Assembly (NCBI GenBank): GCA_017305195.1
Contig: JAFKMU010000072.1
Coordinates: forward strand, 1 to 39,088
DNA from: Verrucomicrobiota bacterium
GTDB lineage: Bacteria > Verrucomicrobiota > Verrucomicrobiia > Chthoniobacterales > Terrimicrobiaceae
Reading direction: 5' to 3'
DNA length: 39,088 bases
In this document: positions 15,673 to 24,400 of the stretch, one piece after another
Layout: each line of letters opens with the position of its first letter
Numbering within the stretch: position 1 is the first letter of the stretch
Program-made: the position numbers and the translations under genes
Notes under the pieces: model-generated
The model's database searches: none
What the model was told of the DNA's origin: nothing
The model's input: only the letters and a program-made list of their open reading frames with translations

Positions 15673-17928
15673 ATGGCCCGCCAACCAATTCCCCTTCGCT
15701 GGAAGCTCGCCCGTTTGGAAGCGGATGGCCTTCCGGGTCCATGGATTCCCTCCACCGTGCCGGGTGCCGTGCAACTCGATTGGGCGGCGGCCAACGCATT
15801 GCCCGATTATTCTCACGGTGACAACGTCCGCTTCTGGCAAGGGTTGGAGGATTATTCCTGGCTCTACCGGGCGGAGCTGGATGCCACGCCGACTTTGGTT
15901 TCCGGCGAACGTCTGTTTTTAATCGTCGAGGGCGTTGACTACGCCTGCGACGTTCTTCTTGGCGGACGCCGCCTCCTGCAACATACCGGCATGCAGATTC
16001 CCATCCGGCTGGATGTCACGGATTCCTGGAAAGACGGAGCGGAGTTGGACATTCTTATTCATCTGGCTCCGAAGGCGGCGGACATGCCTGCCGGTCGCGC
16101 ACAGGCGAGGGAAAGCTGCAAACCCGCCGTTTCCTACGGCTGGGACTTCCATCCCCGATTGATTCCGTTGGGTTTGTGGCAGAATGCCTTTTTGGAGGTG
16201 CGTTCGGCTGTTCATTTTCACGAGGCTCCCGAAGTGAAATATTCCCTTAGCGAAGATTGCACCTTGGCGTGCGGCGAACTTAGGGTGATGTTGAACTCTC
16301 CGGCCACCGCGAACATGACCCTCACCTGGCGGCTCCGAAAATCCGACGGCGAGGTGGTGATTTCCCAGGACATGGCAGTTGAGCCGGGGATGTCCCGTCT
16401 GTCCGTTCCGTTCCGCTTGGAGCAACCTGCGCTCTGGTGGCCGCACGATCAGGGACTGCCCTCGCGATATATTAGCGAAGTGAGCTTGCTGGATGAAGCG
16501 GTGGCAGAAGTGGACGGGCACTCCGCACGAATTGGCTTTCGCCGTGTGCGGCTTTGCATGGCACCCGGCCAGTGGGAGGAACCTCATTTGTTCCCGAAAA
16601 GTCGAAGCCGTCCGCCGCTGACCTTTGAAATCAATGGTCGGCGAATTTTCGCCAAGGGATCAAACTGGGTTTGCCCGCACATTTTTCCCGGTGCCGTGGG
16701 ACGCGTGGAATACGAAAGCCAGCTGCGATTGGCCCATGAGAGCCATTTCAACATCCTGCGGTTATGGGGCGGATCGGTTGCCCCGCAGGATTGTTTTTAC
16801 GATCTCTGTGACGAGCTTGGCATCATGGTCTGGCAGGATTTCCCTTTGTCCTGCAATGCGTATCCCGACACGGAACCGTATTTGACCCTGCTCGATCAGG
16901 AGTCCCGCAGCTTAATCAAGCGCCTCAAGCGGCACCCGGCGGTGGTTTTGTGGTGCGGGGGCAACGAACTGTTCAACGCCTGGTCGGGGATGACGGATCA
17001 GGCTTTCGCTCTCAGATTGCTCAATCGAAACACCTTTGAACTCGATCCGGCGACGCCCTTCCTGCCTACGGCACCCGTCGAAGGGATGGGACACGGGCAC
17101 TATGTATTTCGGGACATGGAGGCAGGGGAGGAGGCGTGGGGCATCTTTCAAAAGTCCTCGTGTTCCGCCTATTCGGAATTCGGATGTCCCGGTCCCGCCT
17201 CCGTTGAGACTCTGAAGCGGATTCTGCCAGCCTCGGAACTCTGGCCTCCACGGTCGGGAACTTCCTGGGAAACGCATCACGCCTTCGCTGCATGGCTGCC
17301 GGATAGTTGGCTGCACCTTGCCGCCTGCAACCATTATTTCGGTCCATCGGAAACCCTGGAGGAATTAGTCGAGCGTGGACAATTTCTTCAGGCGGCCGGA
17401 TTTCAGGGACTCTTCGAGGAAGCTCGCCGTCAAAAACCCGTATCAAGCATGGCCCTTAACTGGTGCTTCAATGAACCCTGGCCATGCGCGGCAAACAACA
17501 GCCTCATCTCCTGGCCCTGTGAACCGAAACCCGCCCTCGCCGCCGTCGGCCTGGCCTGTCGGCCCACGTTACTAAGCGCCCGAATCCGGAAACTCGCCTG
17601 GAAAGCGGGCGAAAACTTCGACCCGGAAATATGGATATTGCACGACGGGCCAAACGGAATAGGCGCATTCGAAGTAGCGGTATGGTTGGAACACGACGGG
17701 GTTCGCATTCCGCTGGTCCGTTGGACAGCCGGGCCAATTGACGCAAACTGCAACCTTCAGGGGCCGCGTGTCCAATGCCGCCTTCCCAAAATGAGCGATC
17801 CTCGATTCCGACTCCTGCTGGAAGCCGAGGGACATCCGGAGTTCGGTTCCTGCTACATCCTATTGAAAGAAAATGAACCCGTTCCAAAAATCGCGAAGGA
17901 CAGCCCGGCGCGGGCCATGAATTTTTGA
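15673..17928 (+). CDS. GH2 beta-mannosidase-like glycoside hydrolase (second copy)
   Basis: A 751-residue GH2 enzyme. Jelly-roll domain (about 5-175, including FLIVEGVDYACDVLLGG and YGWDFHPRLIPLGLW), Ig-like domain (about 185-310), then the barrel with FAKGSNWVCPH, ILRLWGGSVA and MVWQDFPLSCNAYP. The acid/base is E432 in LWCGGNELF and the nucleophile E502 in YSEFG. No signal peptide: it should be cytoplasmic. It is clearly distinct from the copy at 1998-4382, which suggests different linkages, chain ends or substitution patterns. The extended LFPKSRSRPPLTFEINGRRIF region precedes the barrel. It is the first gene of a GH2-GH36-transporter run. Confidence 0.9.
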   Translation: MARQPIPLRWKLARLEADGLPGPWIPSTVPGAVQLDWAAANALPDYSHGDNVRFWQGLEDYSWLYRAELDATPTLVSGERLFLIVEGVDYACDVLLGGRRLLQHTGMQIPIRLDVTDSWKDGAELDILIHLAPKAADMPAGRAQARESCKPAVSYGWDFHPRLIPLGLWQNAFLEVRSAVHFHEAPEVKYSLSEDCTLACGELRVMLNSPATANMTLTWRLRKSDGEVVISQDMAVEPGMSRLSVPFRLEQPALWWPHDQGLPSRYISEVSLLDEAVAEVDGHSARIGFRRVRLCMAPGQWEEPHLFPKSRSRPPLTFEINGRRIFAKGSNWVCPHIFPGAVGRVEYESQLRLAHESHFNILRLWGGSVAPQDCFYDLCDELGIMVWQDFPLSCNAYPDTEPYLTLLDQESRSLIKRLKRHPAVVLWCGGNELFNAWSGMTDQAFALRLLNRNTFELDPATPFLPTAPVEGMGHGHYVFRDMEAGEEAWGIFQKSSCSAYSEFGCPGPASVETLKRILPASELWPPRSGTSWETHHAFAAWLPDSWLHLAACNHYFGPSETLEELVERGQFLQAAGFQGLFEEARRQKPVSSMALNWCFNEPWPCAANNSLISWPCEPKPALAAVGLACRPTLLSARIRKLAWKAGENFDPEIWILHDGPNGIGAFEVAVWLEHDGVRIPLVRWTAGPIDANCNLQGPRVQCRLPKMSDPRFRLLLEAEGHPEFGSCYILLKENEPVPKIAKDSPARAMNF

Positions 17929-17996
17929 AATTGCACACGATGTGGTCGAAATCATCCATCCTTTCGAAGTGTCAGCTTGCCGGACGAGAGGCATAT

Positions 17997-18011
17997 CCCC
18001 GCCTATCGGGG
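17997..18011. other. Small hairpin in the 172-bp gap before the GH36 gene
   Basis: CCCCG-CCTAT-CGGGG forms a 5-bp stem with a 5-base loop. No T-tract follows, so it is not a convincing rho-independent terminator. The remainder of 17929-18100 shows no ORF or RNA gene; a promoter for the downstream genes may lie here but I cannot point to clear boxes. Confidence 0.3.
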
Positions 18012-18100
18012 AATGACTCAGGCGCATTGCCAAGGCTGCACGACCGCCGCGTCAGGCAACGGCACGTTTTCGGATACTTTCATAAAACGGGGGAGGGAGC

Positions 18101-20293
18101 GTGATTAGGGAAGTCCTTTCCGAACACTCGCCGCAGGTCCGCTATTCATGTGGCGATTTACTGGTGGAATATCATCTGGATGTCAGAACCCGCGCCGTGG
18201 GGTTGCGTTTGTATCCCGCCAGCGAAGAATCCAAGATTGTACCGCATCGCACGTATCTGGAAACCCCCGAGGTTCTGGCCTTGCCGAATTCATGGCGTCC
18301 CATTCCGGCATACAACGGCGAGGTTTCGCTGATTCAACTCAAGTTGGCGGAAGACGAATCCCTCGGAGCATTCAGCGTGGGCCGTTCCCAGCGCTTAAAT
18401 TCCACAACAGTGGGTTTGAGGTTTGTGGACCAGAACGTTTCGGGTGACGGGAGCGGTTTTACCGTTCGGACGACCCTTCGAGGCGCAAGGTCTTTTCTTT
18501 GCGTACATGTTCTTTCTTATGAAACGGGTGATGCCGCTGTAACCGTTCATGGTGAGTTTCATAACCAAGGAGAAACCCCGCTCACGCTGGAAATGATTTC
18601 CAGCTTTTGCTTCGGATTTCTCTCACCGTTCGATAAGGTGGATTCGTCCGAGCGGCTGCGATTGCATCGCTTCCGGTCTTTTTGGTCCGCCGAGGGACGC
18701 CATGAAGCCGTCCTTCTGGAAGACCTGCACTTGGAGCGGGCGTGGACCAATCACGGCTTCGCCAGTGAACGCTTCGGGCAGGTGGGTTCGATGCCCCTGC
18801 GCGGTTTTGCCTCGCTCGCGGCCATTGAAGACATTCCCACAGGTGTCTTTTGGGGAGCGCAACTCGCCTGCCCGGCCTCCTGGCAGATGGAAATTTGTCG
18901 AAGGGACGACAAAGTGAGTCTCTCCGGCGGCTTGGCCGATCGGGAATTTGGACATTGGATCAAGCGGATTGCCGCCGGGGAAACCTTCCGCACCCCGAAG
19001 GCTTATCTTTCGACAGCGGTCGGAAACATCGACACGATTTGCCAGCGCTTGACTCGTATGGGAAACAAAGCCCTGCGAACGCAGCCCGCGCTGGAGAAGG
19101 AACTTCCCATCCTCTTCAACGAATGGTGTTCGAGTTGGGGCCAGCCCACGCCGGACTATATCCTGAAAACCGCCGAACGATTGCGGCAGATGCCGGTAAA
19201 AATCTTCGTCATTGACGACGGCTGGATTGAAAAGCCTGCCAACGGCTTTCAGTTCAACGGGGATTGGAATGTCGATGAAAAGCGATTCCCCAATGGACTC
19301 AAAGCGGTGGCCTCGGCCTTGGCCGAAAAGGGATTCGTTCCCGGCCTCTGGTTCGAATTCGAGACCTGCACTGAAGGCACGAGGGCCTACTCCCAGGAAG
19401 ACCATCAACTGCACTTCGATGGCCGGACCCTGAAAATCGGCAACCGTCATTTTTGGGATTTCGCCGATCCTTGGGTTTTTGAGTATCTGGGAAAGAAGGT
19501 GATCGACCGCCTGAAAGAAGATGGATTCGGCTACATCAAGGTCGATTACAACGAAGCCCTCGGCATTGGTTGCGACCACCCGGACTCGCTGGGAGAAGGT
19601 CTGCGGCTGCATCTCGAAGGAGTGCAGCGTTTCTTCCGCAAGCTGCGCGAGGAGATTCCGCATTTAATCATCGAAAACTGTTCGTCTGGCGGGCACCGCC
19701 TGGAACCTTCCCTGATGGAACTTTGCGCGATGGGATCGTTCAGTGATGCCCATGAAAGCCCAGATATTCCCCTCATCGCGGCGAACCTTCATCGCCTGAT
19801 CCTGCCGCGCCAGTTGCAGATATGGGCCGTGCTGCGGCATTCGGACAGCAGGATGCGCCTGCAATACTCGCTGGCCGCCTGTTTCCTGGGCCGGGCCTGC
19901 CTGTCTGGCGAAATGACCCGACTGGATGAAGGCCAGTTTCAGTTTATGCGGGATCAACTTGAGTTCTACGAACGCATCAAGTTCATCATCCGCGACGGCG
20001 AATCCGTTCTTCACCGCCGCACCAACAAAAGCTACCAGCACCCGAAGGGCTGGCAGGCTGTCGTCCGCACGAGCCGTCCAGACCCGGAACATTGCCTCGT
20101 GGTCTTCCATGCTTTCGCCGATTCGACCGACGCAAAGGCGGAAATTGAGCTTCCGGGAACCACCCCGTGGCGGATCGTCGAGCCGCATCAGCAGGGCTTG
20201 GAAATGCAGCTAGCTGACAATGGAAAGCTCGTCGTGACAGTGGAACAGCCGTTTGCGGCAGGCGTTGTCTGGCTTCGCGCCGAAGCCTTATGA
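18101..20293 (+). CDS. GH36 alpha-galactosidase
   Basis: A 730-residue enzyme of the bacterial GH36 type: N-terminal beta-supersandwich (about 1-330), barrel from FNEWCSSWGQPT. IFVIDDGW is the substrate-binding strand, YIKVDYNEALG holds the nucleophile D482, ENCSSGGHR is the conserved loop, and GSFSDAHESPD holds the acid/base D549. No signal peptide, so it acts in the cytoplasm on imported galactosyl oligosaccharides, removing alpha-1,6-galactose from galactomannan fragments or raffinose-type sugars. It starts with GTG, supported by a strong GGGGGAGG Shine-Dalgarno sequence just upstream (18087-18099). Its stop overlaps the transporter start (ATGA), so hydrolase and importer are coupled. Confidence 0.92.
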   Translation: MIREVLSEHSPQVRYSCGDLLVEYHLDVRTRAVGLRLYPASEESKIVPHRTYLETPEVLALPNSWRPIPAYNGEVSLIQLKLAEDESLGAFSVGRSQRLNSTTVGLRFVDQNVSGDGSGFTVRTTLRGARSFLCVHVLSYETGDAAVTVHGEFHNQGETPLTLEMISSFCFGFLSPFDKVDSSERLRLHRFRSFWSAEGRHEAVLLEDLHLERAWTNHGFASERFGQVGSMPLRGFASLAAIEDIPTGVFWGAQLACPASWQMEICRRDDKVSLSGGLADREFGHWIKRIAAGETFRTPKAYLSTAVGNIDTICQRLTRMGNKALRTQPALEKELPILFNEWCSSWGQPTPDYILKTAERLRQMPVKIFVIDDGWIEKPANGFQFNGDWNVDEKRFPNGLKAVASALAEKGFVPGLWFEFETCTEGTRAYSQEDHQLHFDGRTLKIGNRHFWDFADPWVFEYLGKKVIDRLKEDGFGYIKVDYNEALGIGCDHPDSLGEGLRLHLEGVQRFFRKLREEIPHLIIENCSSGGHRLEPSLMELCAMGSFSDAHESPDIPLIAANLHRLILPRQLQIWAVLRHSDSRMRLQYSLAACFLGRACLSGEMTRLDEGQFQFMRDQLEFYERIKFIIRDGESVLHRRTNKSYQHPKGWQAVVRTSRPDPEHCLVVFHAFADSTDAKAEIELPGTTPWRIVEPHQQGLEMQLADNGKLVVTVEQPFAAGVVWLRAEAL

Positions 20294-21918
20294 GTGCCGA
20301 AATCTCCAAGACGGTGGCGGGCGATGCGACGTCCGCCGGGACAGCCGGTATTGCCGCGAGCGACCGCATTCCGCTCTTTCGGAAAATCATGTTCTCCGTC
20401 GGCATCAATATGGATTACGTCGCCACGGGTCTCCTGACGGGCACGCTCTGGATGCCATTTTTCAACATCGGTTTGGAAATACCCGCCACGGCTCTTGGAA
20501 TTATCCTGATGCTATTGCGCGGCTGGGATGCATTCACCAATCCCATTATGGGCAACATTTCCGACAACACGCGGACCCGCTGGGGACGCCGCCGTCCCTT
20601 CATTTTCTTCGGAGCCATTGTCACGGCGCTGATATTTCCCGCTTTCTGGCATCTGCCCGGCAGCGTCGCCGATGGCACATCGTGGCTGGCCCACATCGCC
20701 GACTGGATTCCCTTCCTTTCCGGCGCTGACATTTCCCTCCGCGACAAGGCCGCGTCGATTTATCTGCTGATCATCGGCATGGTCTTCTTCGCGGCATTCT
20801 CGGTTTGGTCGATGCCGTATTACGGCCTCCAACTCGAATTGACTCCCGATTACGACGAACGCACCCGCCTCACGGCCTGGATGACTTTTTTTGGGAAAAT
20901 TTCGGCCCTGTTCGGAAGCTGGCTGCTGCTTTTTACCATCTTTGTTGGCCTGCTCGCCCTTGGCGATCCCAAGGCTCTTGAGGGCAAGTCTCCTTTCCTC
21001 CAACAGATTTTAAGCACCGTTCAGCCCTGGATCATCCACTTCACGAATCCGCAGTCTGGCGAAAAACCCATTGTGGTGGGAATGCGGCTTGTCTGCTGGA
21101 TCATTGCCGTGGGCATTATTTGCTTCGGCCTGCTTCCAGCCTTGTTCGTCAAGGAGCGCTATTACGCGAGCGAAGCCGCGCGGCAGACCGCCGATCCCTT
21201 CTGGAAAAGCATCGGTGAGTCGTTTCGTTGCCTCCCGCTCTGGCACCTCATCGGCGTTTCTTTTTTTATTGTCCTCGGTTCGACCTCCGTGGGGGCTCTT
21301 GGCCAGTATGTGAATTTCTATTACGTCTGCGACGGAAATCTCGCGCAAGGCGCATGGATTACCGGACTGAAGGGCACGGCAACGGTGGTGGCCGGGATCG
21401 TGTCCATCCCGCTTTTGACATGGCTGGGAGAGAAATTCGACAAGCGCACGATGATCCTCGCCATGATTGGCACCAGCATGGTCGGGCATTTGCTCAATAT
21501 CTTTCTCATGACGCCCGAGCATCCCTATTGGCAGATCCTTCCCGGAGTCTTCGAAGCAAGCGCCATCGCCGCAGTGTGGCTTTTTCTGCCGTCCATGAAG
21601 GCGGATGTGGCCGATTGGGATGAATGGCAGACCGCCCGCCGCCGCGAAGGTGCGGTCAACGCCTTCTACTCCTGGTTCATCAAGGCGTCCATGGCCCTCT
21701 CCATGGGCATTGGCGGCGTGGTCCTGCAAATCTCCGCTTTCGATCCCAAACTCGCCATTCAGCCCGGCTCGGTCTTGAACCGGATGTTCCTGATCTATCT
21801 TATGCTGCCAGTTTTCATCTGGGCTCTCGCCATGCTGTCCGCGTGGTTTTACCCGTTGAGCCGCGCCCGATCCCTGCAAATCCGCGCCGAACTGGAAGCG
21901 CGTCGCGGAGTTCTCTGA
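20290..21918 (+). CDS. GPH-family (MelB-like) sugar:cation symporter
   Basis: A 542-residue inner-membrane protein with about 12 hydrophobic segments. LRGWDAFTNPIMGNISDNTRTRWGRRRPF is the N-terminal signature of the glycoside-pentoside-hexuronide:cation symporters, with the conserved D in the RGWDAFTNP helix and the RTRWGRRRP loop; SVWSMPYYGLQLELTPDYDERTRL is the family motif after helix V. Proteins such as MelB import melibiose with Na+ or H+. The 4-nt overlap with the GH36 gene argues that it imports alpha-galactosides or galactomanno-oligosaccharides. A long loop with extra hydrophobic stretches (about 125-150) makes it longer than MelB. Confidence 0.9.
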   Translation: MSAEISKTVAGDATSAGTAGIAASDRIPLFRKIMFSVGINMDYVATGLLTGTLWMPFFNIGLEIPATALGIILMLLRGWDAFTNPIMGNISDNTRTRWGRRRPFIFFGAIVTALIFPAFWHLPGSVADGTSWLAHIADWIPFLSGADISLRDKAASIYLLIIGMVFFAAFSVWSMPYYGLQLELTPDYDERTRLTAWMTFFGKISALFGSWLLLFTIFVGLLALGDPKALEGKSPFLQQILSTVQPWIIHFTNPQSGEKPIVVGMRLVCWIIAVGIICFGLLPALFVKERYYASEAARQTADPFWKSIGESFRCLPLWHLIGVSFFIVLGSTSVGALGQYVNFYYVCDGNLAQGAWITGLKGTATVVAGIVSIPLLTWLGEKFDKRTMILAMIGTSMVGHLLNIFLMTPEHPYWQILPGVFEASAIAAVWLFLPSMKADVADWDEWQTARRREGAVNAFYSWFIKASMALSMGIGGVVLQISAFDPKLAIQPGSVLNRMFLIYLMLPVFIWALAMLSAWFYPLSRARSLQIRAELEARRGVL

Positions 21919-21933
21919 TTCGCCGAAAGGGAA

Positions 21934-22968
21934 ATGTGGTCGCGATTATCCATTTTCTGGAGATTTCAGATGGCTGGCTGGGCGGCTTTCGTAATGGTCA
22001 CGTTTCCTTTGAAAATCGAACTCACCGGAGCATTCGGTGTTGCGCTCTTTCTCTGCCTCGTTCGTGATGGAAGCAGTTTAATTCTCACGTTGGCCTTGCG
22101 GAGTCTGTATCGACGTTACTGGACGGAGAACGCAGGCCGAATGGCCGGTATTGTCATCCTCGGTTGCACCGCGGCTGGGCTGCTGCAATCTGGGGTATTC
22201 TTTCTCCTGCGCGAATTCCTTCCCCTCGAAGCGGAGATTTTTCGCTATCGCTCGATTGCATTCAGCGTCATCTACGAGAGAATCGGCCTGCTCTACGGCT
22301 GGAGCTTCCTCTATCTTGGAATACGCCACGCCTTGCAAAGCAGGCAGCGCCAGTTGGAACTGGCCCTGGCTAAGACCGCACAGCAGGGAGCGGAACTCCA
22401 GATGCTCCGGGCGCAGACGAATCCTCATTTCCTGTTCAACGCACTTAATACCATCCGTGCAGGAGTCGAGGAGGCCAGCCCGCCCCTTGGCCGGATGGTG
22501 CAATCCCTTTCCGATTTTCTGCGATTCTCGCTCGACCACAGCCAGAGTGACCTGATTCCGCTTGGCCGCGAATTCGACGCGATGCGCGACTATCTGGCGG
22601 TTGAAAAAGTGCGCTTCGGCGACAGTCTGGAATTCGTCTGCGAAATCGAGCCCTCGTTGAGGGAGGCGCTCGTTCCGGGCATCATTTTGCAACCGCTGGT
22701 CGAAAATGCGGTCAAGTATGGACAGGAAACGTCCGAGTTTCCGTTAAGTGTGGCTGTGCGAATCACTGCGCCGACCGCCCAGACGACCCGAATGGAGATC
22801 GTGAATTCAGGCCATTGGCTGGAGCCAAGAACACGAGGAAAGGAAAGCCATCTCGGCCTGCAAAATCTGCGCCACCGGCTGGAACTGCTTTATCCCGACC
22901 GGCATCGTCTCGACATCGCGGGGAAGGACGGAAGCGTGCGAGTCCGCCTCGAAATTCCAGTCTTATGA
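21934..22968 (+). CDS. LytS/YehU-type sensor histidine kinase
   Basis: A 344-residue membrane kinase. The first 140 residues hold about four transmembrane helices with little extracytoplasmic sequence; a short coiled segment (LQSRQRQLELALAKTAQQGAELQML) leads to the His_kinase domain, QTNPHFLFNALNTI, with phosphorylated H165. ILQPLVENAVKYG is the N-box of the ATPase domain and HLGLQNLRHRLELLY the G-box-like end. It begins 15 nt after the transporter stop and overlaps the response-regulator gene by ATGA. It probably senses a ligand within the membrane or the activity of the adjacent transporter and signals to the LytTR regulator. The signal is unknown. Confidence 0.9.
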   Translation: MWSRLSIFWRFQMAGWAAFVMVTFPLKIELTGAFGVALFLCLVRDGSSLILTLALRSLYRRYWTENAGRMAGIVILGCTAAGLLQSGVFFLLREFLPLEAEIFRYRSIAFSVIYERIGLLYGWSFLYLGIRHALQSRQRQLELALAKTAQQGAELQMLRAQTNPHFLFNALNTIRAGVEEASPPLGRMVQSLSDFLRFSLDHSQSDLIPLGREFDAMRDYLAVEKVRFGDSLEFVCEIEPSLREALVPGIILQPLVENAVKYGQETSEFPLSVAVRITAPTAQTTRMEIVNSGHWLEPRTRGKESHLGLQNLRHRLELLYPDRHRLDIAGKDGSVRVRLEIPVL

Positions 22969-23696
22969 AAACACAACGCCGAGCCTTGATCGTCGATGAT
23001 GAAGAAGCTGCAAGGAATTTTCTTCGCAAACTGTTGGCCGCGCATCCGGAAATCTCCGTGGTAGCGGAAGCGGGCTCCGTCGTCGAAGCGGTTGAGCAGT
23101 TTCACAAGACGAATCCGGACCTTGTGTTTCTGGATGTTCAAATGCCGAAAGGCGACGGGTTCTCTCTTTTACCCAAATTGCAGCCAGTCCCCGAAATCAT
23201 CTTCATCACCGCCCATGATGCCTTCGCGGTGAAAGCATTTGAGGTGAACGCCGTGGATTATCTTCTCAAGCCCATACCGCCTGATCGACTGGCTATGGCG
23301 TTGGAACGACTCGCCCGAAAAGCGCCCAGAAAACCCAAGCCTTTCACCAGAGATGACCGCATATTTCTTTACGCGGACCTGGAACTTAGAGTTGTGCCGG
23401 CCGCCCAGATCACCTGCATTCAAGCGGCTCAAAATTACAGCCATGTCCATATTGGCGGGCAGGAGCCGGTAATGGTTCGACGTGCGATGGCGGAATGGGA
23501 GCGGCTTCTTCCATCTTCGGCCTTCCTCCGGGTTAATCGCTCCACGATCCTCAACTTGAATGCCGTGCGGGAAATTCTTCCGTTACCCCATCATCATACT
23601 TCCGTAAGCTTTACGAATTCATCGGCCACGATTGAGCTTCGCCGCCTGCCCTCCCGACGTCTTCGAAAAGCCCTCGCCGCGACAGCCCAAGCATGA
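22965..23696 (+). CDS. LytTR-family response regulator
   Basis: A 243-residue regulator. Receiver domain: acidic pair in LIVDDEEAA, phospho-acceptor D57 in VFLDVQMP, and K in YLLKPIPP. The C-terminal LytTR DNA-binding domain spans about residues 135-240 (FLYADLELRVVPAAQITCIQ, YSHVHIGG, FLRVNRSTILNLNAVREI). The open frame extends upstream to 22815 but the ATG at 22965 begins the receiver and overlaps the kinase stop. It is the cognate partner of the preceding kinase. LytTR proteins bind imperfect direct repeats upstream of target genes; the transporter-hydrolase genes are the obvious targets, by position only. It is the last gene of the glycan locus. Confidence 0.9.
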   Translation: MKTQRRALIVDDEEAARNFLRKLLAAHPEISVVAEAGSVVEAVEQFHKTNPDLVFLDVQMPKGDGFSLLPKLQPVPEIIFITAHDAFAVKAFEVNAVDYLLKPIPPDRLAMALERLARKAPRKPKPFTRDDRIFLYADLELRVVPAAQITCIQAAQNYSHVHIGGQEPVMVRRAMAEWERLLPSSAFLRVNRSTILNLNAVREILPLPHHHTSVSFTNSSATIELRRLPSRRLRKALAATAQA

Positions 23697-23713
23697 TTCT
23701 GCGGGGCTAAAAA

Positions 23714-23755
23714 GTTCAGTTCAGCACATTATAGGTTCAGTCCGTCACACTGACC
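23714..23755. promoter_or_regulatory. Repeat-rich gap before the secretion cluster
   Basis: GTTCAG occurs three times (23714, 23719, 23735). GGTTCAGT (23734-23741) and ACTGACC (23749-23755) pair as an imperfect inverted repeat with one bulged T. ATTATAGG between them resembles a -10 region. The site lies just upstream of an Xre-like regulator, so an operator for that protein is plausible but unproven. Confidence 0.3.
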
Positions 23756-23789
23756 GGAAACCGCCCTAAAGGCAGTGTTCGGTGCGGGT

Positions 23790-24158
23790 GTGAAAAAGTA
23801 TTTCAACCTGATTGGTCCCCAGATTCGGCGACTGCGTAACGCGATGGGTTGGTCGCAAGATCATCTCGCCACAAAGCTCCAAATCGTCGGGATGGAACAC
23901 GCCACCCGCAAAAAGGTGTGCAAGATCGAGTCCCGTGAAGTGTGGGTGTCGGATGACGACATGCTCTTTATTTCGCGAGTCCTGCGCGTGGATCTCAAGG
24001 ACTTGTTTCCGCCGAAGATCATTGGCGCGAAGCGTCTTTACGAGGCGATCACGGAAGCGAAAGCATCTCCCTACGGCTGCCTGATTTTCGGGTTTTTATT
24101 TTGCCCCGAACTCGGGGCATGGGCTGCGAATATTTCCTCTACGGTCGCGAGCGTATGA
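23790..24158 (+). CDS. Xre-like helix-turn-helix regulator
   Basis: A 122-residue protein with a Cro/C1-type HTH near the N-terminus: IGPQIRRLRNAMGWSQDHLATKLQ, followed by KIESREVWVSDDDMLFISRVLRVDLKDLFPP, where the LFPP end is typical of small Xre proteins. The tail (YGCLIFGFLFCPELGAWAANISS) is hydrophobic and unusual for the family. Two GTG codons are possible starts (23775 and 23790); the later gives MKKYFNLIG and is preferred. The stop overlaps the start of the VirB2-like gene by ATGA, so it is translationally coupled to the secretion operon and probably controls it. A GC-rich perfect hairpin (24102-24119) lies inside the C-terminal codons. Confidence 0.75.
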   Translation: MKKYFNLIGPQIRRLRNAMGWSQDHLATKLQIVGMEHATRKKVCKIESREVWVSDDDMLFISRVLRVDLKDLFPPKIIGAKRLYEAITEAKASPYGCLIFGFLFCPELGAWAANISSTVASV

Positions 24159-24400
24159 AAACACTCATCCTCGCAGCAGCACTGGACGGCGCAATGTCCG
24201 AAGGCCTCGGCATCATTGCAAAGTTCCTCTTCATCATCGCAGTCGTGGTCATCGCGCACGGCGGCTGGCAAATCCGCTCCGGCAACGCAGACCAAGGCAA
24301 AATGTCGGTTGTCGGCGGCTTGCTTCTCGGCCTTTCGGTCGTGATCGCTGAAGCCCTCTTCAACGCAGGCGGAATGCCCACCATCAGCGTCTCCCAATAA
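24155..24400 (+). CDS. VirB2/TrbC-like conjugative pilin subunit
   Basis: An 81-residue protein made of two hydrophobic helices (LGIIAKFLFIIAVVVIAHGGW and MSVVGGLLLGLSVVIAEALF) joined by a short polar loop (QIRSGNADQGK), the topology of VirB2/TrbC pilins. A hydrophobic leader (MKTLILAAALDGA) could be a signal peptide. It is the first structural gene of the cluster and is followed at once by VirB3- and VirB4-like genes, the order seen in Agrobacterium virB and related systems. ATG at 24155 overlaps the regulator stop. The call rests on topology and gene order rather than on sequence identity. Confidence 0.7.
   Translation: MKTLILAAALDGAMSEGLGIIAKFLFIIAVVVIAHGGWQIRSGNADQGKMSVVGGLLLGLSVVIAEALFNAGGMPTISVSQ

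Noticed and set aside
17997..18011. CCCCG/CGGGG hairpin as a terminator before the GH36 gene
   Set aside because: The stem is only 5 bp and no T-tract follows.
23697..23789. Attachment site marking the left end of an integrated element
   Set aside because: No tRNA gene, integrase or matching direct repeat at the right side of the secretion cluster was found; the repeats here fit an operator better.
24102..24119. GC-rich hairpin as a rho-independent terminator
   Set aside because: The T-rich stretch lies on the upstream side of the hairpin on the plus strand, and no U-tract follows in either direction.
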